Made by a program: the position numbers and the translations under genes. This document shows, in pieces, positions 1 to 5,591 of a stretch of 5,699 bases of DNA (the stretch's first letter is position 1; the number at the start of each line of letters is the position of its first letter). The DNA is taken from positions 1 to 5,699 of the forward strand of contig LARN01000070.1 of the NCBI GenBank assembly GCA_000980495.1, written 5' to 3'. A model generated the notes under the pieces. That model was not told the DNA's origin. It saw only the letters and a program-made list of their open reading frames with translations, and made no database searches. Source of the DNA: Acinetobacter sp. N54.MGS-139 (GTDB lineage: Bacteria; Pseudomonadota; Gammaproteobacteria; Burkholderiales; Burkholderiaceae_F).

Positions 1-10
1 GACAGCCAGG

Positions 11-80
11 AGTCAACTGTTACCAGGCTTAGCCCAATCAAAGTCAACTAAACACAGGTTTAAAACAAAAAGAAGTCAAC
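11..80. repeat. AGTCAAC short-repeat cluster
   Basis: AGTCAACT occurs at 11-18 and 42-49, and AGTCAACC at 74-80 (the heptamer plus the next base). The spacing is 31 then 32 bp, about three helical turns. The first two units share further sequence after the octamer (CAGG, then TTA, then CAA at equivalent positions), so this looks like a degenerate tandem repeat of about 31 bp; the third unit matches mainly in the heptamer. Read on the minus strand each copy contains TTGACT, a -35-like hexamer. Protein-binding sites, promoter elements of a minus-strand gene left of the window, or part of a mobile-element end are all possible. The array may continue beyond base 1. Confidence 0.45.
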
Positions 81-116
81 CGTTTTTAGGAAATGACAAG
101 TGAACGACAAGATTTT

Positions 117-956
117 TCAAGCGTTCGCACCGGTGAGAACACCGTTCGCGCGCGTGCGAGAATTCAGATGAAGTTTACCTTTATCTTCGATTAAGAGAGA
201 AATCTCCTTACTGCCTCTGCTCCTGAAGTAGGACAGCAGAGGTTCTACGCCTCGATTTCTGTAGCTCTTGAGAATTTCGATGATGACAAAGTTTTCGAAC
301 ATCAGGTCACTCATCGCGCCGTCTATCAAAGCCTCTTTAGTAGTCCATCCGCTTAAGAAGGCGCAAAGTCCCGTATCCGTGAAATAGACTTTGTGACTTT
401 GATGTTTTCTATTTCGACCATCCTCTGAATGTTCTGGAAGCAGGTAGACGAGAGCGGTCTTTTCAAGCACGGTCAGGTATGTTTTGAGGATGGTTTCTGA
501 AATTCCTAGTTCTCCTGACAGAGTTCGAAAATTTAATCGCTGGCCGATTCGAGCAGCTACAAGGCGCATAAAGTTAAAGAAATCTTGTTCACTCGGAAGA
601 CCGGCAAGATTTTGGATATATCGCTTTAGAAAGGAGCCATAAAACGTTGTCCATTCGATGCCTGATGTCCATAACTCTGGAGCAGAGCCCTTCCAAATAT
701 GGAGAAAAACATCATTAAAACCGATCTTTTCCCTCTGACGGCATCCGGCAACATACTCTTGGGTCGGAATAAACGGTTTTTGTTCCAGCCAACCATTGAA
801 CTCCCTCTGAGAAAACAGTATCGAACCTAAGGTTCCGTCGATCCTATCTCCGGGAACGGATCTGTCTTGCCGTAGTAAAGGAGCAGTAAACATATGGTTA
901 ACGTTGAAATCGTTAGTGAAAGGGATGCCTTGATGAGTCAAAGAATAGACCGACAC
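117..956 (-). pseudogene. AAA ATPase/DUF4143 remnant, truncated at both ends
   Basis: The frame encodes 279 residues from a GTG (954-956) that has no convincing ribosome binding site; it is open upstream to a stop near 1023-1025. The family consists of roughly 400-460-residue proteins with an N-terminal P-loop ATPase domain and a C-terminal DUF4143 (PD-(D/E)XK-like) domain, of uncertain function. Visible here are a weak end of the ATPase half (GDRI...SQREFNG, about 36-55), IWKGSAPEL (87-95), a helical and winged-helix-like stretch (about 105-170), YFTDTGLCAFL (191-201), LMFENFVIIEIL (218-229) and FRSRGSKEISLLIE (244-257). Missing are Walker A, Walker B and the usual DEIQ segment. The Asp normally expected in KEIDLLIE is Ser, and after GKLH (260-263) the sequence leaves the family pattern, as if frameshifted, before stopping. 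I infer a decaying, non-functional copy. Confidence 0.75.
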
Positions 957-1122
957 ACAACTCCGAAGCGAATCGGATACGGATCTTTTCTTTCCTCCTA
1001 AATTGCATTGCGCTTCTTGTTTTCATAGCAAATTATGGAAAACGATAGATTCACAAAGTGGCTATTTTGAAAATCGTATTCGCATTTCCGTTTTTACTTC
1101 TTTTTTGTCCATAGAATGAAAC

Positions 1123-1221
1123 CATTCGATCTTCATTGAAACATTGAAAATGAACAGCACACTGAATCACACCGTTAAAGCTTCGCTTCACAGCGAACGC
1201 TTTGTGCTGTCCAATCGAATG
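1123..1221. repeat. Nested inverted repeats, possible structured RNA
   Basis: Three complementary pairs nest inside one another. CATTCGAT (1123-1130) pairs with ATCGAATG (1214-1221). ACAGCACA (1154-1161) pairs with TGTGCTGT (1203-1210). AAAGC plus TTCGCT (1177-1187) pairs with AGCGAA, a bulged C and GCTTT (1192-1203), around the loop TCAC; the middle and inner pairs share base 1203. The whole could fold as one interrupted hairpin of about 99 nt. Neither strand has a T-run after it, so it is not a simple intrinsic terminator. A structured RNA, an operator region, or a remnant of an inverted-repeat element are alternatives. Confidence 0.35.
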
Positions 1222-1389
1222 TGCCGAATGTGAGTCTGACTTTCCGCTAAGGAATGTCTTACTGACTTCTCTATTTGTCTTTCCCAAAATCCATCTTTAA
1301 CTCGGGATAAGAATAAGCAGAGTGAAGGTACATCTTAAAAATCGCCCGCTTTTCAAATCCCGACAATATTAAACAACTAACTCTGTAAT

Positions 1390-1394
1390 AGGTG
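1390..1394 (+). promoter_or_regulatory. metQ Shine-Dalgarno, decides the start
   Basis: AGGTG lies 6 nt before ATG 1401. An in-frame GTG at 1392 would add three residues, but it overlaps this Shine-Dalgarno and has no site of its own, so ATG 1401 is preferred. Confidence 0.7.
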
Positions 1395-1400
1395 AAAAGC

Positions 1401-2213
1401 ATGCAACGATTCCAATTTTTAAAACTGGCTGCCGCAGCAGTGATTGCCGTTCCCCTCCTTCTTTCGGGGTGCGGCGATAAAAAGACCTCTGAACTTAAAG
1501 TCGGTGCAACCGCCGGCCCTCACGCAGCCAATGTCCAAAAGGCCGCAGAAGTAGCTAAAAAACAGGGCTTAAACGTTAAGGTCATTGAATTTACGGACTA
1601 TATTTCCCCGAATAAGAGTTTGGAAGAAGGCTCTCTAGATATCGCAATTTATCAGCACGAGCCGTTCCTCAATAACTTCAACAAGCAACAGGGAACTCAT
1701 CTCAAAAATATCGGTGTAGCTGTTGTTCAGCCGATGGGCTTTTACTCGAAGAACATTCACAGTCTGAAGGATATTCCTGACGGCGCAACGTTTGCGATCC
1801 CGAATGACCCGAGCAACGAAGGCCGCGGACTTCAGTTAATTGAAAAAGCCGGTTTAATTAAACTGCAGCCGGGCAAAGACGGCTCCGCAATTACGGTTGC
1901 CGACATCATCGACAATCCGAAGCATCTGAAATTTAAAGAACTCGAAGCCGCTCAGCTTCCGAGAAGCTTATCCGACGTTGACATTGCCACAATTCCGATG
2001 AATTACGTTATAAGTGCAGGTCTGTCTCCGGAAAAGGACGGCTTCTACTACGAATCTAAAGAAGCTCCTTACGCATTGATCATCATTGCTGCAAGAGAAA
2101 ACAATGCCAACAATGCAGACGTCCAGAAGTTTGTGAAGGCATTCCAGTCTCCGGAAGTAGCTAAATTCATTAAGGAAGAATTTAAAGGTGCAGTAGTTCC
2201 GGCTTGGGAATAA
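1401..2213 (+). CDS. metQ: MetQ/NlpA-family methionine-binding lipoprotein
   Basis: This is the substrate-binding component of a methionine ABC importer (MetNIQ type), anchored by lipid on the periplasmic side. The 270-residue product is normal length for the family. It has a type II signal peptide: Arg and Lys near the N-terminus, a hydrophobic core at about 9-21, and the lipobox LSGC with the lipidated Cys at 24. Family signatures follow in order: KVGATAGPHA (33-42), FTDYISPN (64-71), YQHEPFL (84-90), IPNDPSNEGRGL (133-144) and MNYVISAGL (200-208). The protein is complete. No metN ATPase or metI permease is adjacent: the left side is spacer plus a pseudogene, and the right side is a terminator. 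It is therefore a stand-alone binding protein, probably using a transporter encoded elsewhere. Methionine is inferred from the family; NlpA relatives can bind other ligands. Confidence 0.9.
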   Translation: MQRFQFLKLAAAAVIAVPLLLSGCGDKKTSELKVGATAGPHAANVQKAAEVAKKQGLNVKVIEFTDYISPNKSLEEGSLDIAIYQHEPFLNNFNKQQGTHLKNIGVAVVQPMGFYSKNIHSLKDIPDGATFAIPNDPSNEGRGLQLIEKAGLIKLQPGKDGSAITVADIIDNPKHLKFKELEAAQLPRSLSDVDIATIPMNYVISAGLSPEKDGFYYESKEAPYALIIIAARENNANNADVQKFVKAFQSPEVAKFIKEEFKGAVVPAWE

Positions 2214-2244
2214 TACATAATAGGTAACTTATTGAATAAAAAAT

Positions 2245-2282
2245 AATTCCGCCGAATCAGCAATGGTACGGCGGAATTTTTT
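2245..2282 (+). terminator. Intrinsic terminator of metQ
   Basis: A perfect 10-bp stem, AATTCCGCCG (2245-2254) with CGGCGGAATT (2269-2278), closes a 14-nt loop and runs into six Ts (2277-2282). It begins 31 nt after the metQ stop and separates metQ from the lysine-controlled operon. Confidence 0.92.
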
Positions 2283-2357
2283 CTAACACGCTTTTCTAAC
2301 AAATTTCTGTCTAATCTAACAATTTAACACGTCGAATGTTAGATAAATGTTAGAAAA
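2282..2357. repeat. TCTAACA heptamer array, direct and inverted
   Basis: TCTAACA occurs at 2282-2288, 2295-2301 and 2315-2321, and its complement TGTTAGA at 2337-2343 and 2348-2354. The longest dyad is 10 bp, TTTTCTAACA (2292-2301) with TGTTAGAAAA (2348-2357). An inner dyad pairs 2315-2321 with 2337-2343. The array lies just after the metQ terminator and upstream of the riboswitch, where the operon promoter must be. It could be a regulator-binding region, a recombinase or transposase end, or an RNA hairpin. No gene in the window obviously uses it. Confidence 0.6.
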
Positions 2358-2449
2358 ATGCACTTGGGGAGTGGTTTTCATTTGTCAGACTGCTCATTAA
2401 CGAAAGACTATTTTCGGGAAAACGATAAGGTGTTTTGTATCTAAATGTA

Positions 2450-2478
2450 TGTCAAGAGAGGGCCTGAAGTTCTAAGAT
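2450..2478 (+). promoter_or_regulatory. Weak candidate promoter for the lysine operon
   Basis: TAAGAT (2473-2478) fits a -10 box in four of six positions and would start transcription around 2484-2486, just before helix P1 of the riboswitch, which is the usual arrangement. The matching -35 position (2450-2455, TGTCAA) is poor. Another -35-like hexamer, TTGTCA at 2382-2387, is followed by TATTTT (2409-2414) at 21 bp, which is too long. A promoter must exist between 2283 and 2489, but its exact place is not shown. Confidence 0.2.
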
Positions 2479-2488
2479 TAGAGAATCA

Positions 2489-2649
2489 GGTAGAGGTGCA
2501 GACTTTATAAGTAGTTGCTTCCTTTAAAGGAGAATCGGGAGGCAGCAAAAGGAAAGTTTGCCGAAGGCCGATTGATCTCTCCTAAATTGATCGGACCTGG
2601 GCCGTCGAAAAACATTCGGCGGACTGTCACTGAACAGTGGAGCGCTACC
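2489..2649 (+). promoter_or_regulatory. Lysine riboswitch aptamer (L box)
   Basis: The conserved L-box blocks appear in order: AGAGGTGC (2492-2499), TTTGCCGAAGG (2557-2567), CCTGGGC (2596-2602), ACTGTCACTGAACAGTGGAG (2623-2642) and GCTACC (2644-2649). All five helices can be drawn. P1 is 2489-2493 with 2645-2649. P2 is 2498-2506 with 2553-2561, continuing as 2514-2522 with 2538-2546. P3 is 2568-2576 with 2586-2594. P4 is 2602-2609 with 2615-2622. P5 is 2628-2631 with 2636-2639. The P2 loop AGGAGA (2528-2533) is complementary to the P3 loop UCUCCU (2578-2583), matching the known P2-P3 kissing contact. The family binds free L-lysine and normally represses lysine biosynthesis or uptake genes. 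Here it precedes an NhaC carrier and an M20 peptidase. Confidence 0.95.
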
Positions 2650-2666
2650 CGAGGTCTCGAACCTTA

Positions 2667-2739
2667 TTCCTTTTGATATTACCTTTAAGGTCCGGATGCT
2701 CGAGGAGCTCCGGAATGAAACATAACAATATCAAGAGGA
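2667..2739 (+). promoter_or_regulatory. Riboswitch expression platform, Shine-Dalgarno sequestrator
   Basis: Bases 2668-2680 pair with 2727-2739 as a 13-bp helix with one G-U pair (2672-2735). The right arm contains the carrier's Shine-Dalgarno AGAGGA (2734-2739), which lies 4 nt before ATG 2744. Inside it sits a second hairpin, 2691-2701 with 2705-2714, of 10 bp with one bulged U (2697) and loop GAG. No U-run follows either hairpin, which argues for control of translation rather than termination. The left arm segment 2667-2675 is also perfectly complementary over 9 nt to aptamer bases 2546-2554 (CAAAAGGAA), which lie at the P2b-P2a junction. The two pairings exclude each other, so a lysine-free RNA could unmask the site. 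The pairings are seen in the sequence; the switching is inferred. Confidence 0.7.
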
Positions 2740-2774
2740 CGAAATGTCTCAAACCAACTCAAGTTCCCGCTTAG
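2715..2774 (+). CDS. Possible 19-residue leader peptide overlapping the carrier
   Basis: ATG 2715 has a well-placed Shine-Dalgarno (GGAG, 2704-2707, 7 nt upstream) and opens a 19-codon frame that ends at TAG 2772-2774, out of frame with the carrier and overlapping it by 31 nt. The predicted peptide is short and basic, with Lys at 2, 7, 10 and 13. Its Shine-Dalgarno lies in the inner hairpin of the expression platform. Ribosomes on this frame would pass through the right arm of the masking helix and could expose the carrier's own start site. It may equally be a chance frame, since there is no homology to call on. Confidence 0.25.
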   Translation: MKHNNIKRTKCLKPTQVPA

Positions 2775-4189
2775 CACCGTGGCAAGCCATGACTATGCTT
2801 GCCGTGGGTATTGCCATAATCTTTTTCGGGTTGATGGCCTTAAAGGTTAATGCCCGCATCGTTCTTGCCGTTGACGGCGCCATTATGTGCTTAATGGCTT
2901 GTGCCTTCGGTATTTCTTATGACAGCGTTCAGAAAGGCATCAAAGACACCATCGCTTCAATGCTTGTTGCAATGCTGATTCTCTTGTCCGTCGGTGTTCT
3001 CATCGGCTCCTGGATGGCCTCCGGAACGATTCCGGTTATGGTCTATTACGGTATGCAGGTCATTACTCCGGCACTCTTCCTTCCGGTTGCCTGCATCCTG
3101 TGTACATTGATGAGTACATTAGCAGGAACATCCTGGGGCACACTGGCTACCGTCGGCGTTGCCTGTATGGGCGTCGGTGAAGGCCTCGGAATCCCGGTTG
3201 AAGCGGCAGCCGGCGCAGTCTGCGTGGGTGCTTTCTTCGGCGATAAAATTTCTCCGTTAAGCGACTCTCCTGTGATCACGGCTACTGTGACGGATACACC
3301 GTTAATGGAAGGTATCAAGCATGCCCTGATTTCCACCGGCCCGGCTTATCTCATCAGCCTAATTTTCTTTTTTGTTTACGGTCTGGAATTCAGCGGCGGC
3401 TCTGCAGCAGAAAGCGCAACTTACGTTGAAATTTTAAGAACGATTGAAAAGAGTTTTAATCTCAACCCAATTACCCTACTGCCGGTATTTGTTGTGATCG
3501 GTCTGATCGCCTGGAAGAAGCCGACGATTCCGACCTTCGTTGCCGGTATTGCCGTTGCTGCATTCTTAGGCATGTTCCTCCAAGACGTAAGCCTCAAGAA
3601 CATGATGAACTACATGTACAGCGGCTTTAGCATCCACACGGATTCCGCATTCGTCGACAAGATGCTCAACCGCGGCGGTTTCACCAGCATGTTAAGCACG
3701 ATCGGATTATTGATGACAGCTGCGATCTTCGGTGCTCCTTTGAGAACTGCCGGTGTTGCTGATGTCTTACTCGACTACGTCAGAAAATTTGCCCGCAACA
3801 GCCGCGTCATGGCCTTCTGTGTCATGTGTCTGCACACACTCTTCTTCATGATCACTGGCGCTTACTATGTCAGCTATCCGGTTGTCGGCTCCATGACCAA
3901 AGATATGTTCCCGAAATACGGTCTGCAGCGTAAGAACCTGATGCGCATGATGCTGGATACCGGTACCGGTCTGGCTCCGTTGGTTCCGTGGTCTACCACC
4001 GGTTCCTACACCGCTTCTACGTTAGGTGTTGCCAACATTGCCTTCTTCGCATTCGCTCCGATGCTTTGGCTCTCCATCATCCTCTCTGCCGTTTATGCAT
4101 TGACCGGTATCGGTATGGCCAAGCTTGAAGAACAAACCGTCGAGGAAGAAGAAGGTAATCGATTCAACGGCCAGCTGGCAAAGGAGTAA
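2744..4189 (+). CDS. NhaC-family carrier, likely LysW-type lysine transporter
   Basis: This 481-residue polytopic inner-membrane protein belongs to the NhaC branch of the ion transporter superfamily; the length is normal. Hydrophobic segments run through most of the protein, for example about 16-32, 36-56, 70-90, 107-127, 150-165, 195-213, 243-257, 263-280, 315-332, 355-375 and 428-458. The tail is hydrophilic and acidic (about 459-481, with a Glu run at 467-470). Family motifs include GTSWGTLATVG (128-138), GAFFGDKISPLSDSP (162-176) and LDTGTGLAPLVPWSTTG (404-420). NhaC proteins are annotated as Na+/H+ antiporters, but members under lysine riboswitches have been predicted to carry lysine (LysW). 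That context favours lysine or a lysine derivative here. ATG 2744 has AGAGGA 4 nt upstream, masked by the riboswitch platform. The next gene follows after 3 nt. Family confidence is high; substrate confidence is moderate. Confidence 0.92.
   Translation: MSQTNSSSRLAPWQAMTMLAVGIAIIFFGLMALKVNARIVLAVDGAIMCLMACAFGISYDSVQKGIKDTIASMLVAMLILLSVGVLIGSWMASGTIPVMVYYGMQVITPALFLPVACILCTLMSTLAGTSWGTLATVGVACMGVGEGLGIPVEAAAGAVCVGAFFGDKISPLSDSPVITATVTDTPLMEGIKHALISTGPAYLISLIFFFVYGLEFSGGSAAESATYVEILRTIEKSFNLNPITLLPVFVVIGLIAWKKPTIPTFVAGIAVAAFLGMFLQDVSLKNMMNYMYSGFSIHTDSAFVDKMLNRGGFTSMLSTIGLLMTAAIFGAPLRTAGVADVLLDYVRKFARNSRVMAFCVMCLHTLFFMITGAYYVSYPVVGSMTKDMFPKYGLQRKNLMRMMLDTGTGLAPLVPWSTTGSYTASTLGVANIAFFAFAPMLWLSIILSAVYALTGIGMAKLEEQTVEEEEGNRFNGQLAKE
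4181..4186 (+). promoter_or_regulatory. Shine-Dalgarno of the M20 gene inside the carrier's last codons
   Basis: AAGGAG lies 6 nt before ATG 4193 and forms the final sense codons of the carrier gene. The carrier stop (4187-4189) is 3 nt from the next start, which suggests translational coupling, so the riboswitch should control both genes. Confidence 0.85.
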
Positions 4190-4192
4190 ATC

Positions 4193-5338
4193 ATGGAAAA
4201 GCTTTTTCAGCGCTGGTATGACTTGATTTCCATTGATTCTGTATCCGGTCACGAAGTCGGAGCAGCAGACTATGTTGCCGAAGCTCTGCGCTCCATGGGA
4301 CTTGAGCCTCATTACAGCTACTTCCCGGAAGATACTGACAGACAGCGTCCTTCTGTTTGGGCAGTGCTAGACAGCTGCAAACCCGGTAAAACGATGCTTC
4401 TTATCGGTCACATTGACACCGTTGATGTGAACTTAAAGAACTGGAAAACCAATCCTTTCATGCCGGTCGAAATCGACGGCAAGGTTTACGGCCGCGGATC
4501 CATGGATATGAAAGGCGGAGACGCTGCGATTCTCACGACGGTTGAGTATTTTGCTCAGCACAAAGATGAGTTTTCCGGAAAGATCCTGATTTGCTTCGTT
4601 GCCGATGAAGAAGGATTAAGCAAAGGAACCTATCAGCTCGTTGCCGAAGACGTGGTTCATGCTGATTACGCCATTATGGCGGAGTGCCGCTACAACAATG
4701 TGGCTGTGGGTTTCAGAGGGCGCTTCAGCTTTGAAATCACGGTAAAAGGCAAAGCCGGGCACGCCAGCCGTTATCCGGAAGTCGGAGAAAATGCTCTGAT
4801 TTCTGCCGGACGTTTGGCTGCTGCGATTGAAGCACTTCCGACGCTCACGCATCCCAAACTTCATCACGGCACCTGGTGCGTCCGTTATTTGGCGGGCGGC
4901 AATTCCGGGGCGCTGGTGGTTCCGGACAGCTGCTACATGTTTGTAGACCGTTATGTCGTTCCGGGCGAAGATGAAGCGATGTGCATTCGTCAGATGCAGG
5001 AAGCTGCTGAAAAACTCGGCTTGGCAGACAAAGTGGATATTCATTTGAAACCGCGCAACAGTCCTTACATGAAGTCTTTTGCTGTTCCTGAAGACCACGA
5101 ACTTGTCGTCAAACTTCAGGAAAGCTTCAAGGAAGTCACCGGCGAAGATCTGCCGATAGATTATGATCCGTCGGTCTGCGATTCTAATATTCTTGCCGTC
5201 TCCTGCGGAATTCCTGTTGTCACATTCGGGCCTTCCGGCGGGAATATGCACGGAGACAATGAGTACGGGTATCCGTACCAAGTCAAGAACTGCTATGAGA
5301 TTTACAAGAAGACAGTAAAGAAACTTCTTCCGGCATAA
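4193..5338 (+). CDS. M20-family zinc peptidase/deacylase (ArgE/DapE-like)
   Basis: This is a 381-residue cytoplasmic metallohydrolase of the M20 family, which cleaves amide bonds in peptides or N-acyl amino acids with two zinc ions. The metal and catalytic residues all seem present: H73 and catalytic D75 in GHIDTV, bridging D105 in GRGSMDMKGG (100-109), general base E139 and ligand E140 in ADEEG, E164 in MAECR, and H353 in NMHGDNE. The inserted dimerisation domain lies at about 172-290 and carries GKAGHAS (186-192) with the conserved His 190. There is no signal peptide. The length matches ArgE/DapE (about 375-385), but I do not see enough to call either. Coupling to a lysine-riboswitch carrier suggests a substrate that yields lysine, such as a lysyl dipeptide or N-acyl lysine. 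A DapE-like role in lysine synthesis is the main alternative. Confidence 0.9.
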   Translation: MEKLFQRWYDLISIDSVSGHEVGAADYVAEALRSMGLEPHYSYFPEDTDRQRPSVWAVLDSCKPGKTMLLIGHIDTVDVNLKNWKTNPFMPVEIDGKVYGRGSMDMKGGDAAILTTVEYFAQHKDEFSGKILICFVADEEGLSKGTYQLVAEDVVHADYAIMAECRYNNVAVGFRGRFSFEITVKGKAGHASRYPEVGENALISAGRLAAAIEALPTLTHPKLHHGTWCVRYLAGGNSGALVVPDSCYMFVDRYVVPGEDEAMCIRQMQEAAEKLGLADKVDIHLKPRNSPYMKSFAVPEDHELVVKLQESFKEVTGEDLPIDYDPSVCDSNILAVSCGIPVVTFGPSGGNMHGDNEYGYPYQVKNCYEIYKKTVKKLLPA

Positions 5339-5354
5339 AAACCAACCGACATAT

Positions 5355-5372
5355 GCCGCTTGAGAGAGCGGC
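5355..5372 (+). other. Small hairpin after the M20 gene
   Basis: GCCGCT (5355-5360) pairs with AGCGGC (5367-5372) around TGAGAG. No T-run follows, so it is not a terminator by itself. It sits just before the true terminator and may protect the mRNA 3' end. Confidence 0.4.
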
Positions 5373-5387
5373 TTCAAACCACACCCG

Positions 5388-5424
5388 CGTCGAGAGCTTC
5401 AATTATTGGGGCTCTCGACGTTTT
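5388..5424 (+). terminator. Intrinsic terminator of the lysine operon
   Basis: CGTCGAGAGC (5388-5397) pairs perfectly with GCTCTCGACG (5411-5420). The stem can extend inward by two G-U pairs and one C-G pair to a 7-nt loop. TTTT (5421-5424) and then CTT follow. It ends the carrier-M20 operon about 50 nt after the M20 stop. Confidence 0.92.
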
Positions 5425-5491
5425 CTTAGTGGGCGGATTAAAAGGAGAACGGCGTGCTTAGAGATATGTAAGGGGTTGGAAATACGGGTAG

Positions 5492-5520
5492 TTGACTTTT
5501 GCGGTATAGAAATGTAGATG
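5492..5520 (+). promoter_or_regulatory. Candidate promoter for the gene at the right edge
   Basis: TTGACT (5492-5497) is one mismatch from the -35 consensus. At 17 bp spacing lies TAGATG (5515-5520), a weak -10. The -35 box is part of TAGTTGACTTT (5489-5499), the exact reverse complement of bases 40-50 in the repeat cluster at the left end. Position between the operon terminator and the next start is right for a promoter. Confidence 0.3.
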
Positions 5521-5560
5521 TCTTATAGGTTCGTATCTTAATTTAGCTGCATGATCAATA

Positions 5561-5588
5561 CTGTCTCCAAGGAATAAGAAGGAGACAG
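5561..5588 (+). promoter_or_regulatory. Hairpin masking the next gene's Shine-Dalgarno
   Basis: CTGTCTCC (5561-5568) is a perfect 8-bp inverted repeat of GGAGACAG (5581-5588) around a 12-nt A-rich loop. The GGAG of the Shine-Dalgarno AAGGAG (5579-5584), 7 nt before ATG 5592, lies in the right arm. In RNA this would block initiation until opened; in DNA it could be an operator. A second SD-like AAGGAA (5569-5574) lies in the loop but is far from the start. Confidence 0.5.
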
Positions 5589-5591
5589 ATT

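Larger units (their letters stand above)
957..1400. other. Gene-free spacer left of metQ
   Basis: I find no gene with both a plausible start and recognisable protein content. A minus-strand open frame covers 1051-1287, but its 78-residue product resembles nothing I know and it overlaps the nested inverted repeats at 1123-1221. An AGGAGG is present on the minus strand (994-999), but no start codon lies at a useful distance. The metQ promoter should lie in the right part, about 1260-1380. I see no good pair of -35 and -10 boxes there, only AT-rich candidates such as TATTAA at 1367-1372. No MetJ-box array or SAM riboswitch is recognisable. Confidence 0.5.

Noticed and set aside
11..80. Repeats at 31-32 bp as a CRISPR array
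   Set aside because: Only 7-8 bases are conserved per unit, the third unit is diverged and no cas gene is present.
131..144. CGGTG-AGAA-CACCG hairpin at the pseudogene's 3' end as a terminator
   Set aside because: It lies inside the open frame, and neither strand has a T-run directly after it. Its stem is only 5 bp.
1051..1287. Minus-strand open frame of 78 codons in the metQ spacer
   Set aside because: The product matches no family I know, and the frame overlaps the nested inverted repeats. It is most likely chance.
1288..1400. SAM riboswitch or MetJ boxes in front of metQ
   Set aside because: No S-box helices or consecutive AGACGTCT-like sites are visible, so control of metQ by methionine cannot be claimed.
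2691..2714. Inner hairpin as an intrinsic terminator for the riboswitch
   Set aside because: The stem is strong but is followed by an A-rich stretch with no U-run. It fits a Shine-Dalgarno-masking role better.
4616..5377. Minus-strand open frame of 253 codons
   Set aside because: It lies antisense across the M20 gene, whose catalytic motifs are intact, and has no recognisable protein content.
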